Assembly (NCBI RefSeq): GCF_024213375.1
Contig: NZ_JANAVJ010000004.1
Span: 62,001 to 126,000, forward strand
Length of the DNA: 64,000 nt
Origin: Paenibacillus sp. MZ04-78.2
Lineage (GTDB): Bacteria; Bacillota; Bacilli; Paenibacillales; NBRC-103111
Direction of reading: 5' to 3'
Shown here: one piece after another, positions 41,049 to 48,660 of the stretch
Layout: each line of letters begins with the position of its first letter
Numbering within the stretch: the first letter of the stretch is position 1
Program-made: the position numbers and the translations under genes
Notes under the pieces: model-generated
Told to the model about the DNA's origin: nothing
What the model saw: the letters and a program-made list of their open reading frames with translations, nothing else
The model's database searches: none

Positions 41049-42494
41049 TTAGACCGGTTTCGGCTCGGTCGGGAAAAGCGGGAACGTAATCGTAACCTGT
41101 GTACCTTCCCCGGTGGAAGCCATCTGCAGAAGGCCTCCGAGATTTTCGCGCACGAGCGTTTCCGTAATTTTCAGGCCGAGATGGCCTTTCCGGGTAGCGC
41201 TATCGCCCGCGGCAGGCAGTCCGATACCGTTATCCGCTACCTCCATGCGGACGATCTGCCCACTGCCATAGAGCGAGATCCGAATGTCTCCCTGTTCGCG
41301 GTCGACGAACGCATGCGTCACGCAATTTTGCACAAGCTCGTTGGAGACGAGCGCCAGCGTGGTGGCGATGTCGGATGGCAGCGTCAGGGTGTCCCCCGAA
41401 ATGGCGATGCGGATCACTTGATCCGGCTTGGCTGTGGAGGAGACGACGTTTTTGGCGATACGATCCAGCACATCGTTGAACTGGATCGTTTCCAGCCCGT
41501 CATAGGCCAGCATCTCGTGGATAACGGCGATGCTGTTGATGCGGTTGATGCTGTCGCGATATATTTTCTCGACCTCGTCCAGCTTCGTGCGGCGCATTTG
41601 CAGCCGCAGCAGGCTGGAGACGGTCTGCAGATTGTTTTTGACCCGATGGTGAATCTCCTTGATGACAACCGATTTAATAACAAGCTGCTTCTCTTTTTCC
41701 TTCAAGTCCGAAATGTCCCGGATCAGCATCAGCCCGAGGGCGCCCTGCTGCTGCCGGTTGATCGAGACGGTTTTCAATTCCAGTGCGACATGCCCGATCA
41801 CAAGCTCTTGACGGACGATTCCGGCTGGCGCAAGCAGCGAAGCGTGATCGAGTCTGCCGTAAAACAGCTCGACCAGACTTAAGCCTTCCGGAGCGCCGCT
41901 GTGCCCGATCTCCTGCAGCATTTTCCGGGCGCGCGGGTTCGCATAGGTCACATGCGCCTGCCCGTCGAACAGCACGATGCCCTCGTGCATGAGCGACTGG
42001 ACGCTGCTTTCCGATAAAGCGACCGCAAGCAGCGTTTCGCTGAGCTGCTCCGTCGTTTCGCGAAGCCGCTCCACGTTTTTTTCCTGCTCGACGATCTCCG
42101 AAATGTCCTGCTCCATGATCAGCACGCCGATCACGCGGCCGGTTTTGGCGCGGATCGGAACGACATTTTGCCGCATCGCGATCTGCTCTTGGGATATCCC
42201 CCGGGAACCGATGACCGGCTGGCCGGAAAGCAGGCAAAACATGACGGCCGGCTCGTTGTGCGCATAAGCGTGCAGACCGACCACCGACGAATGGTAAAGC
42301 GACGGGGCCGTTGTCGGCTTGGCCTCGGCTACGACAAGCGCCGTACCCTGATCCGCAAGCGGACAGTCGATGAACACGTCCGACTGGAACACGTCGGCGA
42401 ACAATTGCAAATGTTGCGACAAATCTATAATAACTTTCACTTCTTCTACAGATAACAGGGTGCGCTCCGCGCACAGTTCGGCAATCGATGGCAT
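41049..42494 (-). CDS. eutW: Ethanolamine-sensing histidine kinase, EutW
   Basis: 481 aa, soluble. An N-terminal sensor region (about 1-130), a coiled coil, a PAS domain (about 170-285, LMHEGIVLFDGQAHVTYANP) and a HisKA_2/HATPase module. The phosphorylated His is in EIHHRVKNNLQTVSSLLRLQ; ATP-binding boxes are ELVQNCVTHAF and VADNGIGLP. It phosphorylates EutV. ATG 42492-42494 is behind GAGGG; the frame opens 11 codons earlier without one. A likely internal promoter lies just upstream (42519-42546), so the two-component pair may be made at low level without the main leader. Confidence 0.92.
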   Translation of the reverse strand: MPSIAELCAERTLLSVEEVKVIIDLSQHLQLFADVFQSDVFIDCPLADQGTALVVAEAKPTTAPSLYHSSVVGLHAYAHNEPAVMFCLLSGQPVIGSRGISQEQIAMRQNVVPIRAKTGRVIGVLIMEQDISEIVEQEKNVERLRETTEQLSETLLAVALSESSVQSLMHEGIVLFDGQAHVTYANPRARKMLQEIGHSGAPEGLSLVELFYGRLDHASLLAPAGIVRQELVIGHVALELKTVSINRQQQGALGLMLIRDISDLKEKEKQLVIKSVVIKEIHHRVKNNLQTVSSLLRLQMRRTKLDEVEKIYRDSINRINSIAVIHEMLAYDGLETIQFNDVLDRIAKNVVSSTAKPDQVIRIAISGDTLTLPSDIATTLALVSNELVQNCVTHAFVDREQGDIRISLYGSGQIVRMEVADNGIGLPAAGDSATRKGHLGLKITETLVRENLGGLLQMASTGEGTQVTITFPLFPTEPKPV

Positions 42495-42518
42495 AAGCAA
42501 TCCCTCACGACGTATTGA

Positions 42519-42546
42519 TTTATACATGCACCGATTTTATTGTCAC
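42519..42546 (-). promoter_or_regulatory. Possible internal promoter for eutWVABC
   Basis: Minus strand GTGACA (42546-42541), 16-bp spacer, TATAAA (42524-42519), in the 156-bp gap after eutP. Confidence 0.45.
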
Positions 42547-42650
42547 ACAAACCGCGCTGCGAAGAAAGCCCTTACACATGGTAAATTTCTTCCGGTATGT
42601 TGCGCTTCCCGGCAGGTTTTCCTTTTGTACCCGTTGCTACCCTTGTGAAG

Positions 42651-43091
42651 CTATCGGTTCACGATGCCCAGCAGCATCTCCTTCAGCTCTGCGATGCCAT
42701 CACCGCCGGCCGACGACGTCAAGAGGATCTCCCCTTTAGGCAGCGATGACCGGAGCAGCGAGACTGCCCGGTCCGGATCGGCCTTCGGATGATCGATTTT
42801 CGTGACGGCCCCGATGGCGGGAATCGGAAAGCCCTCGGCAAAGCCGGGCGGAAAATAGTTCCGTTCGCGGGTCGCGTCCTGTATGAGCAAAATCGCCGCC
42901 GCTTGATACGATGTCGCCATCAGCGAACGATAGTAGAGCGGATTCTCGCTGTACTCGCCGGGCGTATCGATCAGCCAGTCGCGGAACACGAGGCTTTGCG
43001 TTTTGACCGCAGGTTCCTGCTCGCCCATCAGTGCTTTGACCAACGTCGATTTGCCGGCGCCGACGGCGCCGATGATCATGACTTTACGCAT
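42651..43091 (-). CDS. eutP: EutP, P-loop protein (acetate kinase-like) of ethanolamine utilisation
   Basis: 146 aa. P-loop GAVGAGKST at residues 8-16, a switch-like DTPGEY and a GTPase-like TKIDHPKAD. Members of the EutP/PduV family resemble small GTPases; the Salmonella protein was reported to act as an acetate kinase. It lies 3 bp after eutS and is followed by the 156-bp gap before eutW. The role here may be ATP recovery from acetyl-phosphate made by the PduL-like enzyme, which is inference. Confidence 0.93.
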   Translation of the reverse strand: MRKVMIIGAVGAGKSTLVKALMGEQEPAVKTQSLVFRDWLIDTPGEYSENPLYYRSLMATSYQAAAILLIQDATRERNYFPPGFAEGFPIPAIGAVTKIDHPKADPDRAVSLLRSSLPKGEILLTSSAGGDGIAELKEMLLGIVNR

Positions 43092-43094
43092 GGC

Positions 43095-43436
43095 CTACGA
43101 CCTCGTCAAAGGAGCGATGGAAAATTTCAGCTTCTCGTGCAAAAAGTTGTTGACCGATTCGATCGCCATTTCAACTGCGGATACGTCTCCCACGACTACC
43201 AAAGAGCCGGTGAAGCGGTCCAAATAACCGATATCGACATTCGCGGCTTTCGTGGCAATATCCGCTGCGATGATCGCCGTTTCCGTCGGCGTCAACGTCA
43301 GAATGCCTATTGCGCTCGCCTTCTCGATCCCGAGCTTCGTATACAGCACGGGATCGGGGTTAGCGATCACATGCGCCAGGGTGAGCTGCTTGCCCGGCAC
43401 GTATTCCTGAATGACCCGCTGTTTGTCCTGTTCCAT
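43095..43436 (-). CDS. eutS: BMC shell protein EutS
   Basis: 113 aa, BMC-H with the permuted EutS/PduU fold. The N-terminus [21 protein letters not shown] is characteristic, and the BMC core continues with [20 protein letters not shown] and [17 protein letters not shown]. It forms a (bent) hexamer in the microcompartment shell. ATG 43434-43436 follows AGGAGGGG; the earlier frame start overlaps eutN and has no ribosome site. It lies 10 bp after eutN. Confidence 0.94.
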   Translation of the reverse strand: MEQDKQRVIQEYVPGKQLTLAHVIANPDPVLYTKLGIEKASAIGILTLTPTETAIIAADIATKAANVDIGYLDRFTGSLVVVGDVSAVEMAIESVNNFLHEKLKFSIAPLTRS

Positions 43437-43446
43437 ACGTCCCCTC

Positions 43447-43728
43447 CTAACCTCCGCTGTCGTCGCCGACCTCGAAGCTGTCCACAATGCCGACGATCAT
43501 GGCGTCAATGGGCACCATTTTGCCGCTGAACAGCACGCGGGCCGGACTTCCCCGGGATATAATCACCTTCTCGCCGACACCCGCTCCGATACGGTCTGCG
43601 GCGATGACCTGCTGCCCCGCTTCGCGGTCCTTAAAATCGATCGGCTGGACGACCATCAGCTTCAGGTTGTCCATGCCCTCTTCCTTCTGTGTGGCCCACA
43701 CGCTGCCGATCACTTTCCCCATAAACAT
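43447..43728 (-). CDS. eutN: BMC vertex protein EutN/CcmL
   Basis: 93 aa pentameric BMC-P protein that caps shell vertices. Typical sequence: [28 protein letters not shown] and [22 protein letters not shown]. Either of two ATGs (43728 or 43722) could start it; GGTGAG precedes the first. It is the only vertex protein in the operon. Confidence 0.94.
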   Translation of the reverse strand: MFMGKVIGSVWATQKEEGMDNLKLMVVQPIDFKDREAGQQVIAADRIGAGVGEKVIISRGSPARVLFSGKMVPIDAMIVGIVDSFEVGDDSGG

Positions 43729-43734
43729 AGGAAC

Positions 43735-44601
43735 TCACCCTTTATCCGCATACTGGACTGTGACATCTTTTTCCCTCAGCAAATCCGCTGCCAGCGGCGA
43801 AACGATCGTTCCCTTGCCAAGGATCAGCTTCCGCACGTCCGGCGCGGCATCCGTCTGCCGCTTGACCCATTCGGCGGTCAGCAGCTTGCCTTCGAACACG
43901 GCGCTGCCTGCCGCTGCCGTACTGCCGTTCGCGGCTCCGGCGTGAGCGCTGGCCGCTTCCGGCGACGATACGCCCTTAGCCGACGCGTCGTTGCCCGGCT
44001 GGGGATGCGCCGCGCCGCATTTGCGCACGACCGCTTCCGCCAGCAGCTTCTGCGGAGCGAACTCCGCGCCGAGGGCCGCAAGCTCGCGCTTGTACCGCTC
44101 GAACAGCTTGACGTAAGGCTTCGGCAGCGTCAGCGTTTTCAGGGTACGCCGGTCCGCCCGTTTCAATCCGGGTATATCGTCCCCGATCAGCACGAACTTA
44201 TTCAAGACGAGCGCGGAAAACAAAATCTCCGCCTTCACCGTCCCTTTCAGCCCCTGCGCAGCCCGCGCGGCGTTATCCACATCGATCTCGGGAATGACGA
44301 TTCCGTCGTATTCGAGCGGCAGCTCCAGCGGCGCGGGTGCATACTCATCGGCGGCAATAATTTTGCCCGGACCGCTGCTTTCGATTTTGTGCAGGCCGAG
44401 CCATGCAGATGTTTCTCCGTCGAGAAACAGCAGATCGTAGCAGATTCCGCTGTTTTTAAGCAATATAAAATGGTCCGTGAACGCCTCGTGCGCGGTGCTG
44501 TCGCAAAACAGATACAGCACTTTGGGCTTTTTCACCTGCTCCGCCTGCATCGCCTGCACGAGCTCACGGACGATTGATTCGATCATCGGTTTGATCTCCA
44601 T
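43735..44601 (-). CDS. Flavoprotein-like microcompartment-associated protein of unknown function
   Basis: 288 aa. The first 20 residues (MEIKPMIESIVRELVQAMQA) form an amphipathic helix like an encapsulation peptide. Residues 25-190 look like a Rossmann/flavoprotein-type alpha/beta fold: KVLYLFCDSTAHEAFTDHFI, YDGIVIPEIDVDNAARAAQG, SALVLNKFVLIGDD. After a low-complexity Ala/Gly/Ser linker (about 205-230) a 55-residue end reads LLTAEWVKRQ...LILGKGTIVSPLAADLL. That closing motif recurs at the N-terminus of the PduL-like protein encoded just upstream. A cargo role in the lumen is likely; the reaction is unknown. It might handle flavin or cobalamin reduction, a guess only. Confidence 0.7.
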   Translation of the reverse strand: MEIKPMIESIVRELVQAMQAEQVKKPKVLYLFCDSTAHEAFTDHFILLKNSGICYDLLFLDGETSAWLGLHKIESSGPGKIIAADEYAPAPLELPLEYDGIVIPEIDVDNAARAAQGLKGTVKAEILFSALVLNKFVLIGDDIPGLKRADRRTLKTLTLPKPYVKLFERYKRELAALGAEFAPQKLLAEAVVRKCGAAHPQPGNDASAKGVSSPEAASAHAGAANGSTAAAGSAVFEGKLLTAEWVKRQTDAAPDVRKLILGKGTIVSPLAADLLREKDVTVQYADKG

Positions 44602-44607
44602 CCTTCG

Positions 44608-45396
44608 CTACCCCCTTTCCGCACGCGTGAAAACGCCGTTTTTGCCGATCATTTGCACCGTATCTCCGGTGTTCAATTGAGCGGCGTTGGCTTCGTCCGT
44701 ATCAAGATGAACGTCAAGCGCATAGCGCGGGTTCACCCGGACCACAACGTCCGTAAACGCCAGCGGCCGGTCGCCGCGGGTCTGCAGAATGATGCGGTCC
44801 CCGTCGGACACCTGAAACCTCTGAGCGTCGTCAGGCGACATATGGACATGGTTTTTGGCGACGATCAAGCCCTGCGTCAACACGACCGCGCCCTTCGGGC
44901 CGGCCAACGTGATGCCGGGCGTGCCTTCCAGATCGCCGGACAAACGGACAGGGGGCTTCACGCCGAGCGCAAAGCCGTCCGTCCGGGATATCTCCACCTG
45001 GGACGCCCCACGCGAAGGTCCGAGAATGCGCACGTTTTGCAGAACGCCCTTCGGACCGATCAGCGTAACCGTTTCCTGTGCGGCAAATTGTCCGGGCTGC
45101 GACAGCTCCTTCAGCGGGGTAAGCTGGTAGCCCTCGCCGAACAGCGCCTCGACATGCTCCGGCGACACATGCACGTGCCGGCCCGAGACGCCGACGGGTA
45201 GGAGCGGCGCTTCAGGCGCCGGCTCCGCAGGCAAGGCCGCCGGAGCTTCGGCCTTCAGACGCTGAATGGCGATGCCCCGGCTTTTCAAAAAATCATTGGC
45301 CGCCGGCGTCAGCAGGTCCCCGACCGCGATCGGATACGGATTCGGGAGCCCCTGAGCCAATCGGCTGCGCAGACTCGTTTCCGTAATCAGCGCCAT
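44608..45396 (-). CDS. PduL-type phosphotransacylase with N-terminal extension
   Basis: 262 aa. Residues about 70-262 are PduL: VSGRHVHVSPEHVEALFG and IVAKNHVHMSPDDAQRF give the zinc-binding histidines. PduL converts acetyl-CoA plus phosphate to acetyl-phosphate plus CoA, recycling CoA inside the shell; in Gram-positive eut loci it is often called EutD. The first 65 residues are an extension: a helix (ITETSLRSRLAQGLP), then VGDLLTPAANDFLKSRGIAI and a Pro/Ala linker. The extension resembles the C-terminus of the adjacent flavoprotein-like gene and may target or tether the enzyme. Confidence 0.88.
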   Translation of the reverse strand: MALITETSLRSRLAQGLPNPYPIAVGDLLTPAANDFLKSRGIAIQRLKAEAPAALPAEPAPEAPLLPVGVSGRHVHVSPEHVEALFGEGYQLTPLKELSQPGQFAAQETVTLIGPKGVLQNVRILGPSRGASQVEISRTDGFALGVKPPVRLSGDLEGTPGITLAGPKGAVVLTQGLIVAKNHVHMSPDDAQRFQVSDGDRIILQTRGDRPLAFTDVVVRVNPRYALDVHLDTDEANAAQLNTGDTVQMIGKNGVFTRAERG

Positions 45397-45401
45397 AGGG
45401 A

Positions 45402-45689
45402 TTAGCCTTCAAGCTTCGGCAGAATAAATTCAATATCCGTGTGAGGACGCGGAATAACGTGTACGGAGACCAGCTCGCCGATTTTTTCCGCAGCTGCCGC
45501 GCCAGCATCCGTAGCCGCTTTCACTGCGCCAACATCGCCGCGTACCATTACTGTCACCAAACCGCCGCCGACATGCACTTTTCCGATCAGCTTAACATTG
45601 GCCGCTTTGACCATGGCATCCGCCGCTTCAATCGATCCTACGAGTCCTTTCGTTTCTACCATTCCGAGTGCTGCCAATTCTCCTGCCAT
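45402..45689 (-). CDS. eutM: Major BMC shell hexamer EutM
   Basis: 95 aa canonical [44 protein letters not shown] and [18 protein letters not shown] are diagnostic of EutM/PduA. It tiles the facets of the shell. GGGAGGAA precedes the ATG. It lies 5 bp before the PduL-like gene and 58 bp after eutE. Confidence 0.97.
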   Translation of the reverse strand: MAGELAALGMVETKGLVGSIEAADAMVKAANVKLIGKVHVGGGLVTVMVRGDVGAVKAATDAGAAAAEKIGELVSVHVIPRPHTDIEFILPKLEG

Positions 45690-45747
45690 TGTCTATTCCT
45701 CCCTGGAATAAAATTATAGTTGATGATTCAAAATTAAATTTAAAAAC

Positions 45748-47244
45748 TTACTTAGCTTCCAGCTGCAATTCAGACAGCACGCTGCGGACGATCTGCAGAA
45801 CATCCTCCCGCGAAATCCCCGGATTGCCGGAGGCTTCCGGCGGCAGCTTTTCCATCGTCCGCTCTACCGCCTGCGCCGCCGCAGGGGCAATATCCATCTC
45901 GCGGATGCCGAAGGCGACGCGCTTGATGTTGAGCAGATGCTGCGGGCCGATGTTGTCCGACGTAATATTGTTGCCGAACGAGCCGCAGCCCAGCGTAAAC
46001 GACGGCGTAATGCCGGTCGTGGCGCCGATGCCGCCAAACGTCGTGCCCGAGTTGACGACGATGCGCGAGGCCGGCTTCTCCAGCCCGAACGCTTCGATGA
46101 CGGATTCGTTCTCGCAGTGGATGCCGAGCGTATGCCCGAGTCCGCCGAGTTCCAGCAGCTCCATACAGCGGCTGCAGCCTTCCAGCCAATCCTTTACGGT
46201 GTAGAGCGCCAGCACCGGGCTTAACTTCTCCACGGAGAACGGGTACTCGTGTCCGACGTGCGTTTCTTCCGCAATCAATACCCGCGCCTCCGGCGGAACA
46301 GTAAAGCCCGCCATCTCCGCGATCACCTGCGGGGACCGGCCGACGACCTTCGGGTTCAACCCTTTGCCGATCGTCAAAATCGAGCCGACCTTGCGCTTCT
46401 GCTCCTCGTCCAGAAAATAAGCGCCCTGCCGCTTCAGCTCTTCGACGAGCTGCGGCTTGATCGACGCGTCGGCGACAATCGCTTGCTCCGAAGCGCAAAT
46501 CGTGCCGTAATCGAACGTTTTACTTTGCAAAATCAAGCTGACCGCGCGGGACAGGTTCGCGCTGTGGTGTACGTACACCGGGACGTTGCCCGGCCCGACG
46601 CCATACGCGGGCTTGCCCGAGCTGTAAGCGGCCTTGACCATCGCCGTGCCGCCGGTCGCCAGGATCACATCCGTCCGCTTGTGCCGCATGAGCTCATTAC
46701 TTGCCTCGACCGAGGGCTTCGACAAGCAGTGGATCAAACCGGCGGGAGCCCCCGCCTTCTCCGCCGCCAGACGCATCAACTTGGCCGCTTCCTGCGAGCA
46801 GCGCAGCGCCGACGGATGCGGGCTGATGACGATCGCATTGCGCGCCTTCAGCGCGATCATGCACTTGAACATGACGGTCGACGTCGGATTGGTCGACGGG
46901 ATGATCGCGGCGACGACACCGACCGGCTGCGCCACTTCCCACACCTTGCGCTCGTCATCCTTGCGCACGATCCCGACTGTCTTCATGTCTTTCATCGACT
47001 CGTAAACGTTTCGGGCGACGAAAAGATTTTTAGCCGTCTTATCGGCAACTTTGCCGTAACCCGTCTCTTCCACAGCCATTTCGGCCAGCCGTACGGCTTC
47101 CGCCTCGGCCGCCCGGGCCATCGCAGCGACGATATCGTCAATCTGCGACTGGGTCATTTTTTCCAGCAGCTTCTGGGCCTGACTCGCTTCCTGCAGAAGG
47201 CTGCGCACATCCTGTATCGCCTGCAAATCGGCGTCCAGCTTCAT
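45748..47244 (-). CDS. eutE: CoA-acylating acetaldehyde dehydrogenase EutE
   Basis: 498 aa. Oxidises acetaldehyde to acetyl-CoA with NAD+. The catalytic Cys is in YGTICASEQ, and IPSTNPTSTVMFK and GVGPGNVPVYV are cofactor/substrate regions. The C-terminal tail after SGNPG (ISREDVLQIVRSVLSELQLE) is a separate amphipathic helix of encapsulation-peptide type; in enteric EutE that helix is at the N-terminus. It lies 18 bp after the eutK-like gene. Confidence 0.95.
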   Translation of the reverse strand: MKLDADLQAIQDVRSLLQEASQAQKLLEKMTQSQIDDIVAAMARAAEAEAVRLAEMAVEETGYGKVADKTAKNLFVARNVYESMKDMKTVGIVRKDDERKVWEVAQPVGVVAAIIPSTNPTSTVMFKCMIALKARNAIVISPHPSALRCSQEAAKLMRLAAEKAGAPAGLIHCLSKPSVEASNELMRHKRTDVILATGGTAMVKAAYSSGKPAYGVGPGNVPVYVHHSANLSRAVSLILQSKTFDYGTICASEQAIVADASIKPQLVEELKRQGAYFLDEEQKRKVGSILTIGKGLNPKVVGRSPQVIAEMAGFTVPPEARVLIAEETHVGHEYPFSVEKLSPVLALYTVKDWLEGCSRCMELLELGGLGHTLGIHCENESVIEAFGLEKPASRIVVNSGTTFGGIGATTGITPSFTLGCGSFGNNITSDNIGPQHLLNIKRVAFGIREMDIAPAAAQAVERTMEKLPPEASGNPGISREDVLQIVRSVLSELQLEAK

Positions 47245-47262
47245 ATCGGGTTCTCACTCCCT

Positions 47263-47796
47263 TCAGTCCTTCTTCTCCGTAAGCAGCCGGATCAGCTCGG
47301 CCTTCGCCGCCGTGTTGATGCCGGAAGCATTCAGCGGGAATCCGGGGGTATTGCGGGCAAGCTCCCGCAGCTGCTGGAGCGAAAGCTTGGCCAACGCCTC
47401 TGCGGATGCCGCATCCCCGCCTTCCGTCCCGGAAAGGCCCGCCGCTTCGTCCGCTACCGCCTCGTCGGCAGCCGGCTCCGCGGACGGCTTCGGCTCCGCC
47501 GGGGCTTCCTTCCGCCATATGCTCTCCAGCATCGCCGAAACGGAAAGATCCGGCCGCGGAATCACGTGCGTCCCGACCAGCTTGCCTACCCTGCGAGCTT
47601 CTTCTCCGCCTGCCTCTACGGCCGCCCGGACGGAAGCGACATCTCCTACGATATATACGGTAATGAGTCCGGCATCCGCTTTTTCAAACGTCATAACCCG
47701 GACGTCCGCCGTCTTCGCCGCAGCATCGGCCGCAGCGATCAAGGCGGGTACGCCGATCGTCTCAATTAGTCCCAGCGCTGTTCTCGACTGTGTCAT
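47263..47796 (-). CDS. BMC shell protein with C-terminal helical domain (EutK-like)
   Basis: 177 aa. Residues 1-90 are a BMC-H domain (ALGLIETIGVPALIAAADAA, GDVASVRAAVEAGG, HVIPRPD). An acidic Pro/Ala/Glu linker (about 95-135) leads to a 40-residue end: LSLQQLRELARNTPGFPL...INTAAKAELIRLL, the pattern of SAP/Rho-N type helix-loop-helix domains. E. coli EutK also has a C-terminal helical nucleic-acid-binding-like domain but of a different sequence. I start it at ATG 47794-47796; two earlier starts exist nearby. The extension would face one side of the shell. Confidence 0.85.
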   Translation of the reverse strand: MTQSRTALGLIETIGVPALIAAADAAAKTADVRVMTFEKADAGLITVYIVGDVASVRAAVEAGGEEARRVGKLVGTHVIPRPDLSVSAMLESIWRKEAPAEPKPSAEPAADEAVADEAAGLSGTEGGDAASAEALAKLSLQQLRELARNTPGFPLNASGINTAAKAELIRLLTEKKD

Positions 47797-47823
47797 CTCC
47801 ATCACCCGCTTTCGTTAACCAGA

Positions 47824-48468
47824 TTATTTCGGCTCTCGCGCGACGCTGAGAACCGCATCGGCAAAAGCGCTCGCCGCCGCGGTACAAGCGGACTGGCTGC
47901 CCGTCAGCAAACCGCCGCCGAAGTTCGTCTCCGTCGGCGGGCCGTAAAATTGGCACAGCCTGACGTCCGCCGCCTTCAATGCGGCATCCAAGCCGTACAC
48001 CGCTTCGAGCGGCGGCGCGATTAAATACGCGAGCGGCTCGCCTTCGGCGATGCCCGCCACTTGGGACAAGTAGGAGCCTGTTCTCGAAATGACGTGAGCG
48101 TAGTACGCATGCGTGCCCTCGCTGTTCAGGGAATAAAAGCACGCGCCGTTCTCCATCAAAGCGATTGCCGCGTCCAACCCGCTCCTCACCTCGTCCGGCG
48201 TCCGGCCGCCCAGCATCCCGATAAATTCCCCCGACAGCGGGCCCGAGGCATGCGCCGACCCCGCGTAAAAGGAACGGGCATATACCACTTCCACCGCTGC
48301 TTTCTTCGTCGCCTCGTCCATCGCCGTATAGCCGACGTCGTCGATACTCGACGTTAGTATCCCCAAACTTCGGATGTCCGGCTTCAGCTCCAGCTTCCGG
48401 GCCAGCTCCGGGTCCACGTTCGGAATGATGCGGACGGCCAGCGGCACGGCTCGAATCGGCTGCTTCAC
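47824..48468 (-). CDS. eutL: Tandem-BMC shell protein EutL
   Basis: 214 aa, BMC-T trimer with two permuted BMC domains and a gated pore. LKPDIRSLGILTSSIDDVGY, ATKKAAVEVVYARSFYAG and the late LAYLIAPPLEAVYGLDAALK are typical. I place the start at GTG 48466-48468 (MKQPIRAVPL), 8 nt after GGAGG; an ATG at 48489 would put the ribosome site inside the gene. It is the first gene of the operon, directly after the attenuator leader. Confidence 0.94.
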   Translation of the reverse strand: MKQPIRAVPLAVRIIPNVDPELARKLELKPDIRSLGILTSSIDDVGYTAMDEATKKAAVEVVYARSFYAGSAHASGPLSGEFIGMLGGRTPDEVRSGLDAAIALMENGACFYSLNSEGTHAYYAHVISRTGSYLSQVAGIAEGEPLAYLIAPPLEAVYGLDAALKAADVRLCQFYGPPTETNFGGGLLTGSQSACTAAASAFADAVLSVAREPK

Positions 48469-48504
48469 TTGGTTCACCTCCGCAGTCATACATCAAAAGA
48501 CGAC

Positions 48505-48560
48505 AAAAAGGCGCCCCGGACCAAAGAACGCGCGAAAGCGTTCTCCAATCCAAAGGCACC
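48505..48560 (-). terminator. Attenuator terminator in the eut leader
   Basis: Minus strand GGTGCC ... AGAACGC/GCGTTCT ... GGCGCC, an interrupted long stem (arms 48560-48555 and 48515-48510), followed by TTTTT at 48509-48505. It lies between the operon promoter and eutL. Confidence 0.8.
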
Positions 48561-48568
48561 GTTGCCTT
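48553..48568 (-). promoter_or_regulatory. ANTAR (EutV) target hairpin overlapping the terminator
   Basis: Minus strand AAGGC, loop AACGGT, GCCTT. The hexaloop has A at position 1 and G at position 4, as ANTAR proteins require, and its loop-plus-3' arm contains the 5' arm of the terminator, so the two structures exclude each other. A convincing first hairpin of the usual pair was not found upstream. Confidence 0.7.
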
Positions 48569-48600
48569 CATGCTATTTTTTTATTGGTGTTCATAATCGA

Positions 48601-48629
48601 ATTGTAAATCAAATCACACGATTTCGCAA
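48601..48629 (-). promoter_or_regulatory. Promoter of the eut operon
   Basis: Minus strand TTGCGA (48629-48624), 17-bp spacer, TACAAT (48606-48601). Start point near 48594, 26 nt before the ANTAR hairpin. Confidence 0.65.
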
Positions 48630-48660
48630 GCGCTGTCATCGAGGCAGGCCATCACAATTT

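Noticed and set aside
42495-42650. Second ANTAR site or cobalamin riboswitch after eutP
   Set aside because: No hexaloop AnnGnn with pairing flanks and none of the conserved B12-box sequence could be found.
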